This document shows positions 54,304 to 62,351 of a stretch of DNA of 64,000 bases, one piece after another (positions within the stretch are counted from its first letter, which is position 1; every line of letters begins with the position of its first letter). The stretch comes from Clostridia bacterium (GTDB lineage: Bacteria > Bacillota > Clostridia > TANB77 > CAG-508): contig CAADUZ010000023.1 in assembly GCA_900752335.1 (NCBI GenBank), forward strand, positions 1-64,000, in the 5' to 3' direction. A model generated the notes under the pieces. It saw only the letters and a program-made list of their open reading frames with translations. It had not been told where the DNA came from and ran no database searches. Position numbers and translations under genes: made by a program.

Positions 54304-55278
54304 TTATGATTTATTTCCCATTCCTAGCAATAAAGCCTGCCCCAAAAGTCCAATCACTTGACTATAAAACCATTGATGTTTATTAAAATGATTCCCTATC
54401 CTTTTACAAAGCCCCGTATTCTTAGCAATGTTTTTAGTTACATTCATATTATCTATGTAATCTTTGACTTCTTCTAATATTTGTTTTAATTCTTCCTTAT
54501 CTTCGTTTCCCTTTTCTTCTATCTCTTTTTCTAAATGGTCAATAGAATTGTTTATTGTAACATTTGAATCTGTAATATTTCCCATATTCAAAAATCCTGT
54601 ATTTGTTATATTTACTAACGGTCTATTCATTTTTTCAATCTGCTCCATATATTTTTTCTCCCTTTCAAAATATGTTTTACCTGGATATGTTAATTCAGCA
54701 CTATAAACTGTGTCAGAAGCCCAAGTAACATTTATTAATCCATTTTTAATTAGCATACCTATTATGCCTCTATTTAGCTCATCTTCTTCAATTTTATCTG
54801 ATAAAAAAGTGTCTATATTCTCTTTTTTTTCATCTTTTATTATTATTTCTTTTAGTAATTCTTTTGCTTGGTCTGTTAATTCTTCAAACAATTCTTTTCT
54901 CATTCCTTTCTTTTCAAAATATGATAGAGCATCAGGTGTTAAAATTATATGCCAATCTCCACCTATATATAGTTTTCCAAAAGATATATATCCAAATAGT
55001 TTTAATCTTTCTATTATACCTTCAATATTGAAGTCCATATATTCAGGGAACTCATTACAATTTCCTGTAATTTGCATTATTTTACCATTATTACTTTTCG
55101 ACAATAATATTAATAACATTGTTTCTTCTGTTTCCGATAATAATATCATTTTATTTGCTCCTACCAGATTATTTTTTTCTATTATTTCTTTTTGTTTATT
55201 TTGTATAATCTTGCCTATACTCTTATTTAAATCTTTTTCAAAATTTTTTAAATTGCATTTAATTTTAATCTTTGCCAT
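54304..55278 (-). CDS. Hypothetical cytoplasmic protein with coiled-coil end
   Basis: 324 residues. ETEETMLLILLSK and winged-helix-like segments fill the first 200 residues; then a long helix with DHLEKEIEEKGNEDKEELKQILEEVKDYIDN and a short end FNKHQWFYSQVIGLLGQALLLGMG that could touch the membrane. The C-terminal pattern recalls effector or AbiTii-like phage defence proteins, but I cannot confirm it. GGGTATTATATG precedes the ATG. Confidence 0.6.
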   Translation of the reverse strand: MAKIKIKCNLKNFEKDLNKSIGKIIQNKQKEIIEKNNLVGANKMILLSETEETMLLILLSKSNNGKIMQITGNCNEFPEYMDFNIEGIIERLKLFGYISFGKLYIGGDWHIILTPDALSYFEKKGMRKELFEELTDQAKELLKEIIIKDEKKENIDTFLSDKIEEDELNRGIIGMLIKNGLINVTWASDTVYSAELTYPGKTYFEREKKYMEQIEKMNRPLVNITNTGFLNMGNITDSNVTINNSIDHLEKEIEEKGNEDKEELKQILEEVKDYIDNMNVTKNIAKNTGLCKRIGNHFNKHQWFYSQVIGLLGQALLLGMGNKS

Positions 55279-55311
55279 ATAATACCCTTTCTAAATTATT
55301 TCTGCAAAAAG

Positions 55312-55340
55312 TTGACAATTTAATTACAAATGTGTATAAT
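55312..55340 (+). promoter_or_regulatory. Promoter of antitoxin-type RNA, locus 2
   Basis: TTGACA (55312-55317), 17-base spacer, TATAAT (55335-55340). Confidence 0.8.
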
Positions 55341-55346
55341 AAGTAT

Positions 55347-55434
55347 AGGAAATGAAAGCCACTTTGTGGTTGCCGAAAAAAGATTTAAAAATAAACCATT
55401 TACTCGACCAAAGCAGAATGGTTTATTTTTTATT
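55347..55434 (+). ncRNA. Candidate RNA antitoxin (type I), locus 2
   Basis: About 88 nt, starting with AGGAAATGA as in locus 1 and ending in a hairpin AAATAAACCATT/AATGGTTTATTT with a T-run. It covers the 3' end of the peptide gene on the other strand. Confidence 0.65.
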
Positions 55435-55546
55435 GCCTATGTAGTAAATACAAGATGATGAATACTAAGGCAAAATTTATGATAGTTACACCTACTAATC
55501 CAAAGAAAAGTAGTTTGATGATTAACAATAATGCTGATTCTACCAT
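55430..55546 (-). CDS. Small hydrophobic toxin-like peptide, locus 2
   Basis: 38 residues: MVESALLLIIKLLFFGLVGVTIINFALVFIILYLLHRQ, one membrane helix. GGGGGTGG precedes ATG 55546. The leader of its mRNA holds GGAAATGAGAATAAGC, the same words as the leader of locus 1, although the peptides differ. Confidence 0.62.
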   Translation of the reverse strand: MVESALLLIIKLLFFGLVGVTIINFALVFIILYLLHRQ

Positions 55547-55669
55547 AGCACCACCCCCAGTTGTCAGTCTCACAAGCTAAAAGCTGTGGAAATAATATGT
55601 ATACATCAAAGAGTAAAAGGTGGCAACACACTCCGCTTATTCTCATTTCCTATGCTATCTACTATACTA

Positions 55670-56265
55670 TATTTTTTTACAAAAAACAAGCGAACATAGT
55701 AAAGTTTTACAAATAATTTTATATGTTGTCCGTTTCTATTTCTTAATATTTTATGCTAGTTCAAAAATTAAGATAAGGTGCTTTATCTTGGGTTTATTTA
55801 TAATTAAATAAACTTATATATATTAAAATAAATTCTTATTATTGGCTCAAATATAGAATAAATGAACTATGTATATAAAATTCTAATTTTATTATGCTAA
55901 TAAGCTCAATGTTTTCAATAGTTCACGGCGTCTACTTTTTAAAATGTTGTAAATTATTATATAAATTTTCATGTGATTATTTTTCTTTTCTAATATTATT
56001 ATAATTTTTTGAAAGAGAAGGCTGGAGTATCTGATATAAGCCAAGTTCACTAATTCGCATAATTGCTTTTAAGGCATTTAAAATCGTGCAGACATAAAGT
56101 TATATTCCTAAAAAATAAAAAAGCCTTAAAATGGATTCTAGCAGGTCTGTTTGCTATTCACTAACTATAATTTTTGTGTTACAATTTAGAAAAGTTATAA
56201 AATATAATTTTATCTGTTTTTAATTAAATTTTATATAGTTATTTGAGTAATTTTTATATTATAAA
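55670..56265. other. 600-base stretch without a recognised gene
   Basis: AT-rich, with short open frames in all frames and no RBS-start combination that I trust. The words GCATTT/AAATGC-like and AAAAAGCCTTAAAAT occur. Nothing supports a gene or RNA here. Confidence 0.6.
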
Positions 56266-56269
56266 AAAC

Positions 56270-56307
56270 AAAAACGGTCTTTTTCTATCCTAAAAAAGAG
56301 CCGTTTT
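56270..56307 (-). terminator. Terminator of the membrane-protein group
   Basis: AAAACGGTCTTTTT (56271-56284) with AAAAAAGAGCCGTTTT (56292-56307); on the minus strand a T-run follows. Confidence 0.75.
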
Positions 56308-56321
56308 ACAAATATTATATT

Positions 56322-57038
56322 TTAATTCAAATATTCGCTAATGTCTTTACCTCCAGATATGTTTTTAAATAGTTCTTTTACACATATCTTAAATTCATCT
56401 CCTAATTTGTCAAATGCATCAAAAAACTCGTTTATATCACTCCTTTTTTGTGTAGCTTTGTCAAATGCATCTAAATATCTATCTAAATTATTGAAATTAG
56501 TTTTATTTTTTTCCTCTAATCCTTCAATAGCTGAAATTTCAGTCTTAAAAATTTCGACTGCCTCTTTTGTATTATTATAATATTTTCTGAGTTTTTTAAA
56601 ATCTATATCATTAATTCTATATGTATATGTTGCAATTTCAATCTCGTCCATGTAACCGCCAAAATTATCATTTATTTTTTGATATAAATTAGTGGAAATC
56701 TTTTCTTCCATTTCATTTATTTGCTCTTGCTTAATTTTTTGCTTTTCTATTTCTTTTTGTTCTTGTATTTGTCTTTCTCTTTCTTCTTCAATAATTTCCT
56801 TAACCGTTTTTTCTAGTAATAGTGAATTATCATTTCTCTTAATTGCTTCATTATACAATTTTTTTTCCTCATCAGTTAGCTTACTATTTGTTACTTTTTC
56901 ATTGGTTTCATCTCCTGTATATTTTTGATTTAATACATTACTGAAAAATAAAAAAATACATATAATTGCTATTATAAATATAATGCTAAATATAGTTACT
57001 AATGTTATAATAAATTTATTTTTCTTTTTTCTCTCCAT
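56322..57038 (-). CDS. Membrane-anchored coiled-coil protein
   Basis: About 238 residues: KNKFIITLVTIFSIIFIIAIICIFLFF anchor, then a long Glu/Lys/Gln helix (EEERERQIQEQKEIEKQKIKQEQ), then a helical domain ending GGKDISEYLN. Starts at ATG 57038 with AAAGGA upstream. It is the last gene of a group of small membrane proteins; no family known. Confidence 0.65.
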   Translation of the reverse strand: MERKKKNKFIITLVTIFSIIFIIAIICIFLFFSNVLNQKYTGDETNEKVTNSKLTDEEKKLYNEAIKRNDNSLLLEKTVKEIIEEERERQIQEQKEIEKQKIKQEQINEMEEKISTNLYQKINDNFGGYMDEIEIATYTYRINDIDFKKLRKYYNNTKEAVEIFKTEISAIEGLEEKNKTNFNNLDRYLDAFDKATQKRSDINEFFDAFDKLGDEFKICVKELFKNISGGKDISEYLN

Positions 57039-57060
57039 TTTATTTTCAATTCCTTTCAAT

Positions 57061-57366
57061 TCATTTTATAATTTTTTTCTTAGCCTCAATTCTTAAAATC
57101 TTACTTTTTACAATAATTACTATATCTATAAAAATAATTGGTAATATAATAAAAAATATCCATACCATATTATTGAATTCGAATGCACTTTGAAAATCTA
57201 AAATCAACAAACTCTTTACTGCTCTTGTCATTCCACACAGAGGACAGCCAGTACATTGAAAATGACTAAAAAAGGATAAATACAAAAATGCAATAGTTAA
57301 TATCAAATAGCTTATTAATCGTGCATTTTGGAAATCATAATCATTTATTGTCTCTTTTATTTTCAT
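57061..57366 (-). CDS. DUF2752 membrane protein
   Basis: 101 residues with two or three membrane helices and the DUF2752 motif CTGCPLCGMTRA near residue 38 (family CPxCGLTRA). Its role is unknown. It overlaps the next upstream gene's end by about 26 bases, so it is translated with it. Confidence 0.8.
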   Translation of the reverse strand: MKIKETINDYDFQNARLISYLILTIAFLYLSFFSHFQCTGCPLCGMTRAVKSLLILDFQSAFEFNNMVWIFFIILPIIFIDIVIIVKSKILRIEAKKKIIK

Positions 57367-57745
57367 ATTCTACTTTACTCGCTAAATTTATAAAACTTCC
57401 TATTAAACTTAGTAATGGGAAAATCATAATTATAATATAACAACATACTGTTGTAGATAAAAATAATACACATAATATAAATAATATTATTGTACTTAAC
57501 AATATAATTGATACTTTGTATAATTTTGCTACTTCTTTAAATATTTTTCCTTTTAAAAATAATATAGATATAATAATTATTATTGAGCTATTTAGTATTA
57601 CAATTATTGCATCTACAATAATTTCAATATTAGTACGAATGTCATTACCTACAAATTGGTAATATAAAATAAAAATAATCATCGAAAATATTGTTAAAAT
57701 ATTTCCTATTAAACAAAGGAATGTTCCTGTTTTACCTGATTTCAT
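57341..57745 (-). CDS. Four-helix membrane protein of unknown function
   Basis: About 134 residues, four hydrophobic helices and short polar loops; a GNILTIFSMIIFILYYQF start and TVCCYIIIMIF near the end. I use ATG 57745, nine bases after AAGGAG; ATG 57766 lies before that RBS. It is coupled to the DUF2752 gene. Confidence 0.65.
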   Translation of the reverse strand: MKSGKTGTFLCLIGNILTIFSMIIFILYYQFVGNDIRTNIEIIVDAIIVILNSSIIIIISILFLKGKIFKEVAKLYKVSIILLSTIILFILCVLFLSTTVCCYIIIMIFPLLSLIGSFINLASKVEYENKRDNK

Positions 57746-57758
57746 ATCTAATCTCTCC

Positions 57759-58208
57759 TTATTCATTTATAAATCTAGTTATTCTCGCAGAATTAAAAGA
57801 AAGTGTGTGTTTATCATTTTCAACTTCTGTAGCAATTTCTTTTAATAAATCCGAAGTGTAATCAAGATAACCAACAGATAAATCTGTTGCCTCAGTATTA
57901 TATAAATTTCCTATATTAGTATCAATTTTATTATCATGCAATTCCCAAACTTCTTTAAAAGTATGGTCTTTTCCTTGTTCATCTTCAAAGCTATACTGTA
58001 TAATACAATAGTCACTCTCTTTGTTTATTTTTACACTTATAATCTTAAAGCTATCTTTATATTTTAAATATTTATTTCTTTCTTGTGCCCAATCTATAAT
58101 AATTTTCTCATCATCACTAGGGGTATTGTAAAAATAAAGGCTAACTCCTAATGATGTTAGAACTACTATTATTAGAGAAATTATCCAAATTATTTTAATT
58201 TTTTTCAA
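57759..58208 (-). CDS. Membrane-anchored hypothetical protein
   Basis: 149 residues: N-terminal helix (IIWIISLIIVVLTSLGVSLYF) then a mixed alpha/beta domain with SDYCIIQYSFEDEQGKDHTFKEVWELHDNK. Start TTG 58208, eight bases after AGGAGG. No family recognised. Confidence 0.65.
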   Translation of the reverse strand: MKKIKIIWIISLIIVVLTSLGVSLYFYNTPSDDEKIIIDWAQERNKYLKYKDSFKIISVKINKESDYCIIQYSFEDEQGKDHTFKEVWELHDNKIDTNIGNLYNTEATDLSVGYLDYTSDLLKEIATEVENDKHTLSFNSARITRFINE

Positions 58209-58220
58209 TTTATTTTCCTC

Positions 58221-58802
58221 CTAGTTTTCTTGATATATAATAGAGTCTAATATATCATTAAATTCTTTTATTGGCTCTCCCTTTGGATATGTCACACCCA
58301 TATAAATTATGCCTGCTCTATTTTGTATAATATAAATATCTTCTGTAAATGCTCCTGTTTCATACTCTAATAATGTGCAATTAATAGGTTGGATTTTAGA
58401 TATAGTTGTTTCTTCTCTTTTTATAAAAGTACTATTATTAAAAGATTCTCTTGTTTGTATATAATTTTGAATTTCTACTTCTTTATTATATGAGATATTT
58501 GGACTATCAGGTATATTACAAAAAAATTCACTCCCTGCAATTTTAGGATATTCTAAATTAATCTCAGAATAATTGCCTATTGTTGGCTTTTTCAATTCTT
58601 TACTATATTTAAACTCAATTCCATAAGCCTCATTTTTATATGTTTCTAAATTAGAGTTTTCTTCTTCTGCAACATTCCCCACGTTATTATTATTGATTCC
58701 ATTGTCTTCTTTTTCTCTATTTTGTAACATTAAGACTACTGCAAAAATAACAATTATTAATATAACCAGTAAAACTATATATTTCATAATTTTATTTTTC
58801 AT
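58221..58802 (-). CDS. Membrane-anchored extracytoplasmic protein, PsbP-like
   Basis: 193 residues: helix (IVLLVILIIVIFAVVLML), an Asn-rich linker, then ETYKNEAYGIEFKYSKELKKPTIG, a pattern of PsbP/DUF-type surface domains (YGIxFxYP). GGAGATG lies before ATG 58802. It lies in the small membrane group, function unknown. Confidence 0.65.
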   Translation of the reverse strand: MKNKIMKYIVLLVILIIVIFAVVLMLQNREKEDNGINNNNVGNVAEEENSNLETYKNEAYGIEFKYSKELKKPTIGNYSEINLEYPKIAGSEFFCNIPDSPNISYNKEVEIQNYIQTRESFNNSTFIKREETTISKIQPINCTLLEYETGAFTEDIYIIQNRAGIIYMGVTYPKGEPIKEFNDILDSIIYQEN

Positions 58803-58894
58803 TTTTTAAACATCTCCTTTTTAAAATTAAATAATTATATTTTTTCCATTTTCTTTACTAATTTTTAATTCAATTTCTTTTATATTCTTTTGTT

Positions 58895-59191
58895 TCAAAT
58901 ATTTTTTAACATCTTTTTCTTAATTGATTCAAATTCATTTTGCGTAATTGTTCCATTATCTGCTAATTTTTTGAACCTTTCTAGTTCGGCAGAATTATAT
59001 AATATTTTATTTTCCTTTGTTTTATCTTTTTGTAATGCAACTATTAATAATCCTATTAAACCTAAGATAAATCCACACCAGAATCCAGTCCAATAAGAGT
59101 AACCTTTGTTATCATTAATACTTCCGCTAATTAGTCCAAAAACAAGTCCTATAAATAAATAACTAAAAATGATTATCCAAAAAATGTCCAT
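58895..59191 (-). CDS. SHOCT-domain membrane protein
   Basis: 98 residues: two membrane helices and a C-terminal SHOCT helix LERFKKLADNGTITQNEFESIKKKML. SHOCT domains accompany many membrane or defence proteins; they oligomerise. GGGAGGTG precedes ATG 59191. Confidence 0.8.
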   Translation of the reverse strand: MDIFWIIIFSYLFIGLVFGLISGSINDNKGYSYWTGFWCGFILGLIGLLIVALQKDKTKENKILYNSAELERFKKLADNGTITQNEFESIKKKMLKNI

Positions 59192-59414
59192 TTTTTAACA
59201 CCTCCCTTTTATTTTCATTGCAATTTTGATTCAAACAATACTTACAATAACTTGTGCCGAAATATAGTTTGTTTTCACACTTTTTCTCTGTTTTACCCTC
59301 TAAATTTTCCACTTCCAGTCTTAAATATTCTTTGGCTGTATATTTGTCATCACTTAACAAACAACTTCTTATTCTATTTAAAACCTCTAAAAATCTTGTG
59401 TTTTCCATTCTTTT
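59163..59414 (-). CDS. Small protein with Cys cluster
   Basis: About 83 residues: ENTRFLEVLNRIRSCLLSDDKYTAKEYLRLEVENLEGK, then KKCENKLYFGTSYCKYCLNQNC, four Cys that may bind metal. AAGGAG precedes ATG 59414. It overlaps the SHOCT gene by 29 bases in another frame. Confidence 0.6.
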   Translation of the reverse strand, partial: KRMENTRFLEVLNRIRSCLLSDDKYTAKEYLRLEVENLEGKTEKKCENKLYFGTSYCKYCLNQNCNENKREVLKNGHFLDNHF

Positions 59415-59456
59415 GCTCCTTTTCAAATTCGTGAAAATTATATCATTTTTCACTCT

Positions 59457-59468
59457 CACTTGCAAGTG
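59457..59468. promoter_or_regulatory. 12-bp palindrome in divergent promoter region
   Basis: CACTTGCAAGTG lies between the divergent starts at 59414 and 59529, with a further AGTG at 59481. It may be the operator of the HTH protein encoded next to it. Confidence 0.35.
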
Positions 59469-59528
59469 CTACCACCCATAAGTGTTATATAGTAAAATAC
59501 CTAAAAATAAGCAATATGAGGTGGTACA

Positions 59529-59748
59529 ATGATTAAATTAAATGTAGAAAAATTATTGAAGGAACAAAATAAAACTAAAACTTGGTTATGCGACCAGTTA
59601 GATATATCATTTTATAATCTTAATAAAGCCATAAAACCACGGTAAGAAAAGTATTTCATATAAGTATTTAGAAGGTTTTTGTAGAGCTTTAAATTGCAGT
59701 TTTAATGATTTAATGTCAATAACCGATGACGACAAAGAAGTGAATTAA
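59529..59748 (+). CDS. Small Cro/CI-type HTH protein, read through a CGG +1 frameshift
   Basis: 72 residues joined. Frame one: MIKLNVEKLLKEQNKTKTWL, DQLDISFYNLNKAIKP, then CGG (59640-59642) and TAA. Skipping the C: GKKSISYKYLEGFCRALNCSFNDLMSI. Together they form one whole XRE-type fold: helices 1-3 before CGG and the last two after it, with the recognition helix (SFYNLNKAI) just before the shift. Neither piece would fold alone. GAGGTGG precedes ATG 59529. The protein is far below gene-calling size in either frame. Confidence 0.82.
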
Positions 59749-59981
59749 TTCTTTCCATAAAGAACATTGTTCATTTCTTTGTTTATTTTTTTCTCTATTT
59801 TCTTTGCTTTTTCGCTATCTTTTCCATATTTTTCTTGTATCTTTTTGTATTCAACCATTAAATAATAAATTTTATTATTTAGAATTTTATCTATATTTTC
59901 TATTGCTCTATCTGTATTTCCATACCTTAAATCCGCTTCAATTTTTTCTAAAATATCTATTGCTATCAAATTTTCTATCAT
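59745..59981 (-). CDS. Small helical hypothetical protein
   Basis: 78 residues, predicted all helix, with ENLIAIDILEKIEADLRYGNTDRAIENIDKIL and a Lys-rich end. GAGGGG precedes ATG 59981. It converges with the HTH gene, overlapping the last bases. Confidence 0.65.
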   Translation of the reverse strand: MIENLIAIDILEKIEADLRYGNTDRAIENIDKILNNKIYYLMVEYKKIQEKYGKDSEKAKKIEKKINKEMNNVLYGKN

Positions 59982-60096
59982 TTTTTACCCCTCTTTTTAC
60001 AACGTATTACCTATCGTCTAATCTGTGCAACGATTATATACCAAAACTATTGTAAAATCAATTCATATTTAATAAAAAATTGGAGATAATACATTT

Positions 60097-60357
60097 ATGA
60101 ATAATGGAAATAAATACAATGGAAAATTAAATGTAATTGGTTTAAAAATAAAATATTATAGAGAGAAAAATGGTTGGTCTTTATCTGAATTATCAAATAG
60201 GCTAATGTTGCAAGGTATAGATATCCCTAAATCGTCATTGCAACGAATGGAAACTGGAGGTAGAGCAATACGAGATTATGAACTTGCTGGATTCTCAAAA
60301 GTTTTCAAGGTTTCTCCAAATATTCTTTTAAAGGATTTCTTGGAAGAAATCGAATAA
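60097..60357 (+). CDS. XRE-family HTH regulator
   Basis: 86 residues: GLKIKYYREKNGWSLSELSNRLMLQGIDIPKSSLQRMETGGRAIRDYELAGFSKVF, a Cro/CI helix-turn-helix with recognition helix near residue 45. GGAGAT precedes ATG 60097. Probably the immunity-type repressor of the adjacent recombinase region. Confidence 0.85.
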   Translation: MNNGNKYNGKLNVIGLKIKYYREKNGWSLSELSNRLMLQGIDIPKSSLQRMETGGRAIRDYELAGFSKVFKVSPNILLKDFLEEIE

Positions 60358-60500
60358 AGATTCTACTGTATTTATATAGTAGTTTCTTTTTTTGGCTAGG
60401 AGAGTACAGGTGCATATACCAAATATACTAAAAACTTCTTATTGGATAACTTAAAATAGGGGGGGACAAAAAGAACTAGCGATGTGCTAGCCCTCATTTT

Positions 60501-60767
60501 TTACTGCTGTATATCGATTTCAACTTCTTTGTATTTAATTAATATGTGCCATTTATTTATTATTTTAATTTTACTTACATTTTGTAAATTAACTATAATG
60601 TTTTTGTAATCTCCGTTTGAAAACATTATTTTTCTTTTGTCTATTATAATTTTTGCATTTTCTAAAAATAAAGTAGTATTAATTATTCCATTTATTGCTA
60701 TTTGTATATTAACATTTTTATAATGTTTTAAAAGTATGTACTTTAACTTATTATATTGAATTAACAT
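60501..60767 (-). CDS. Small beta-rich hypothetical protein
   Basis: 88 residues: helix then alternating strands (IIVNLQNVSKIKIINKWHILIKYKEVEIDI). GAGGG precedes ATG 60767, and it overlaps the preceding gene by seven bases. The second half resembles short PH-like or YolD-type folds; not certain. Confidence 0.6.
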   Translation of the reverse strand: MLIQYNKLKYILLKHYKNVNIQIAINGIINTTLFLENAKIIIDKRKIMFSNGDYKNIIVNLQNVSKIKIINKWHILIKYKEVEIDIQQ

Positions 60768-60943
60768 CTTTTTATCCCTCTTTCCTTTAGTATAGCATAA
60801 AAGCTCGTCTTTCCTATCTTTAATGTCGAATATGTCTCAACTCCTGACTGTTCTCCATTCAAATACTTTTTCAATTCTTCTTGTAGTTTAGTTTCATTTA
60901 TTACTAGTTTTGGTCTACCGACTTTGTTTTTTACCTTTTCCAT
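60761..60943 (-). CDS. Small HTH protein, recombinase-tail-like
   Basis: 60 residues: VGRPKLVINETKLQEELKKYLNGEQSGVETYSTLKIGKTSFYAILKERGI, similar to the C-terminal HTH of Hin-type resolvases (GRPK...VA..LGVSxxTxY). It lacks a catalytic domain. AAGAGGT precedes ATG 60943. It follows the integrase gene by 19 bases, so it may be an excisionase-like helper. Confidence 0.7.
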   Translation of the reverse strand: MEKVKNKVGRPKLVINETKLQEELKKYLNGEQSGVETYSTLKIGKTSFYAILKERGIKRC

Positions 60944-60962
60944 TTCTTTTTTTACCTCTTTT

Positions 60963-61811
60963 CTATAAAATATTAATTCTTTCTTTTATTTCTTCTTGTG
61001 AAGGATTTACATATATTTCTGTTGTTCTTGTACTTGCATGTCCTCCTATCATTGCTATTTCAATAAGCGAAAAGCCTTTTTTTTGCATATTAGTAAAGCA
61101 ATAATGCCTTCCTCCGTGAGGTGTCAAAACACTCGAATATTTATTGAATATCTGATTTATTCTGCTACGACTTACTTTTTTTGACTGTCTACTGACAAAC
61201 AAATATGAGCTGTCGCTTTTTCTTTCTTTTAGATATTCTTTTATTGCCTCCACGACTTTGTCGTTCATAAAAACTGTTCTAACTTTTCCGCCTTTTCCGT
61301 TTCTTACTATTATTTCTTTACTTGTCAAGTCAAAATCTGTCATTTGAATATTTAAGCACTCACTAATACGCAAACCTACATAAACAATTATAGTTACTAT
61401 TGCATAGTCTCTTTTTGTCTCATTTTCTAATATCTGTTGTCTAAATCTTTCTATGTCTGATGCGTTTACCTTACACGGATTTATATGTTGCTTTTGTATT
61501 TTAATAAAATCGTTATCATTTAAAACAATGTCTTGTTGTATTTCACTATCTACTAAATATTTGTTATATTTCATTATTGCTGATAAGTTAGCATTAATTG
61601 TTTCCGCTTTTAGTGTTTGTCCTTTTTTCGTTTTCTTTATATTTCGTAAGTAGCTTTTGTAATCTAATACATTAGGTCTATATATTTTTTTCAATTCCTC
61701 GCCTGTTGTATCTTTATACCATTTTTTAAAATTTTCTATGTTTTGTATGTAAGTTTGTATTGTGTTTTGTGATTTGTTTTGTTCTGATAAATAATTTTTA
61801 AAATCTTCCAT
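60963..61811 (-). CDS. Tyrosine recombinase/integrase
   Basis: About 282 residues: N-terminal SAM-like core-binding domain (LSEQNKSQNTIQTYIQNIENF) and catalytic domain with Arg in VYVGLRISECLN, HxxR in LTPHGGRHYCF, His in GGHASTRTTEIY and the catalytic Tyr in the latter (IYVNP). Start ATG 61811 after GGAGTGGAACG. Mobile-island integrase; the attachment site is not obvious. The spo0A fragment at 53797 is a possible trace of integration. Confidence 0.92.
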   Translation of the reverse strand: MEDFKNYLSEQNKSQNTIQTYIQNIENFKKWYKDTTGEELKKIYRPNVLDYKSYLRNIKKTKKGQTLKAETINANLSAIMKYNKYLVDSEIQQDIVLNDNDFIKIQKQHINPCKVNASDIERFRQQILENETKRDYAIVTIIVYVGLRISECLNIQMTDFDLTSKEIIVRNGKGGKVRTVFMNDKVVEAIKEYLKERKSDSSYLFVSRQSKKVSRSRINQIFNKYSSVLTPHGGRHYCFTNMQKKGFSLIEIAMIGGHASTRTTEIYVNPSQEEIKERINIL

Positions 61812-62003
61812 TCGTTCCACTCCTTTCTGTGTAATTATGTTTAACTTGTTTTTTATACTTTTATATGTAATTATGCTTAACTCAATATATGAATTATACA
61901 AGTTTTAGCATTCTAGCTCAACATAATTGACATTATGATAAACTCATTTTATTTTTTGGTTTAGGCTACTATATAATGTATAAGAAAACATAGTAGCCTT
62001 ATT

Positions 62004-62066
62004 TTATCTTTTGCCCATTCCGCCTTTTAAAAGTAAAATAATAATATATATAATTATTAACGCCAT
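62004..62066 (-). CDS. Possible 20-residue hydrophobic peptide
   Basis: MALIIIYIIILLLKGGMGKR with GGAGG eleven bases before the ATG. Membrane-helix-like, basic end. It may be a real micro-gene or chance. Confidence 0.4.
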   Translation of the reverse strand: MALIIIYIIILLLKGGMGKR

Positions 62067-62084
62067 TCTTTTTCCTCCGTTTCT

Positions 62085-62330
62085 TTAATTTTCTTCTGTA
62101 TCATTTAATATCATACTAACTTCGTCATTTATTTCATCGTCAAAAATTGTGCTATGTCTTTTTAATATTTTTTTGATTTCTTCTAGTTCATTGTCACAAA
62201 TGTAATTATTAAATTCAAAAAGTCCATATCTTACATAAATATATAATGCAACATCAAATTCGTCATCATAAGAAGTTTGCCAAATATCATCTAACTTATT
62301 TATTATTGTTTCAATTCTTTTTCTTTCCAT
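62085..62330 (-). CDS. Small acidic hypothetical protein
   Basis: About 81 residues: ERKRIETIINKLDDIWQTSYDDEFDVALYIYVRYGLFEFNNYI then many Asp/Glu. AAAGGA precedes ATG 62330. No family recognised; it lies between two accessory genes. Confidence 0.6.
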   Translation of the reverse strand: MERKRIETIINKLDDIWQTSYDDEFDVALYIYVRYGLFEFNNYICDNELEEIKKILKRHSTIFDDEINDEVSMILNDTEEN

Positions 62331-62351
62331 TTTCAAAAATTTCCTTTCTTA

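Noticed and set aside
55437..55646. A 69-residue minus-strand open frame over toxin locus 2
   Set aside because: Its start has no RBS, and the 38-residue peptide in another frame has a strong RBS and a membrane-helix pattern.
15343..59642. Random sequencing or assembly errors as the cause of the seven +1 breaks
   Set aside because: Errors would fall at different places and signs. All seven have CGG plus Y in frame, the same sign and the same outcome (Gly), while the remaining genes have no in-frame CGG. I keep error as the likely cause only for the A-run at 17098-17103.
19751..59646. Simple reassignment of CGG to another amino acid
   Set aside because: That would not change the reading frame; in every case the protein continues in the +1 frame, often past a TAA that directly follows CGG.
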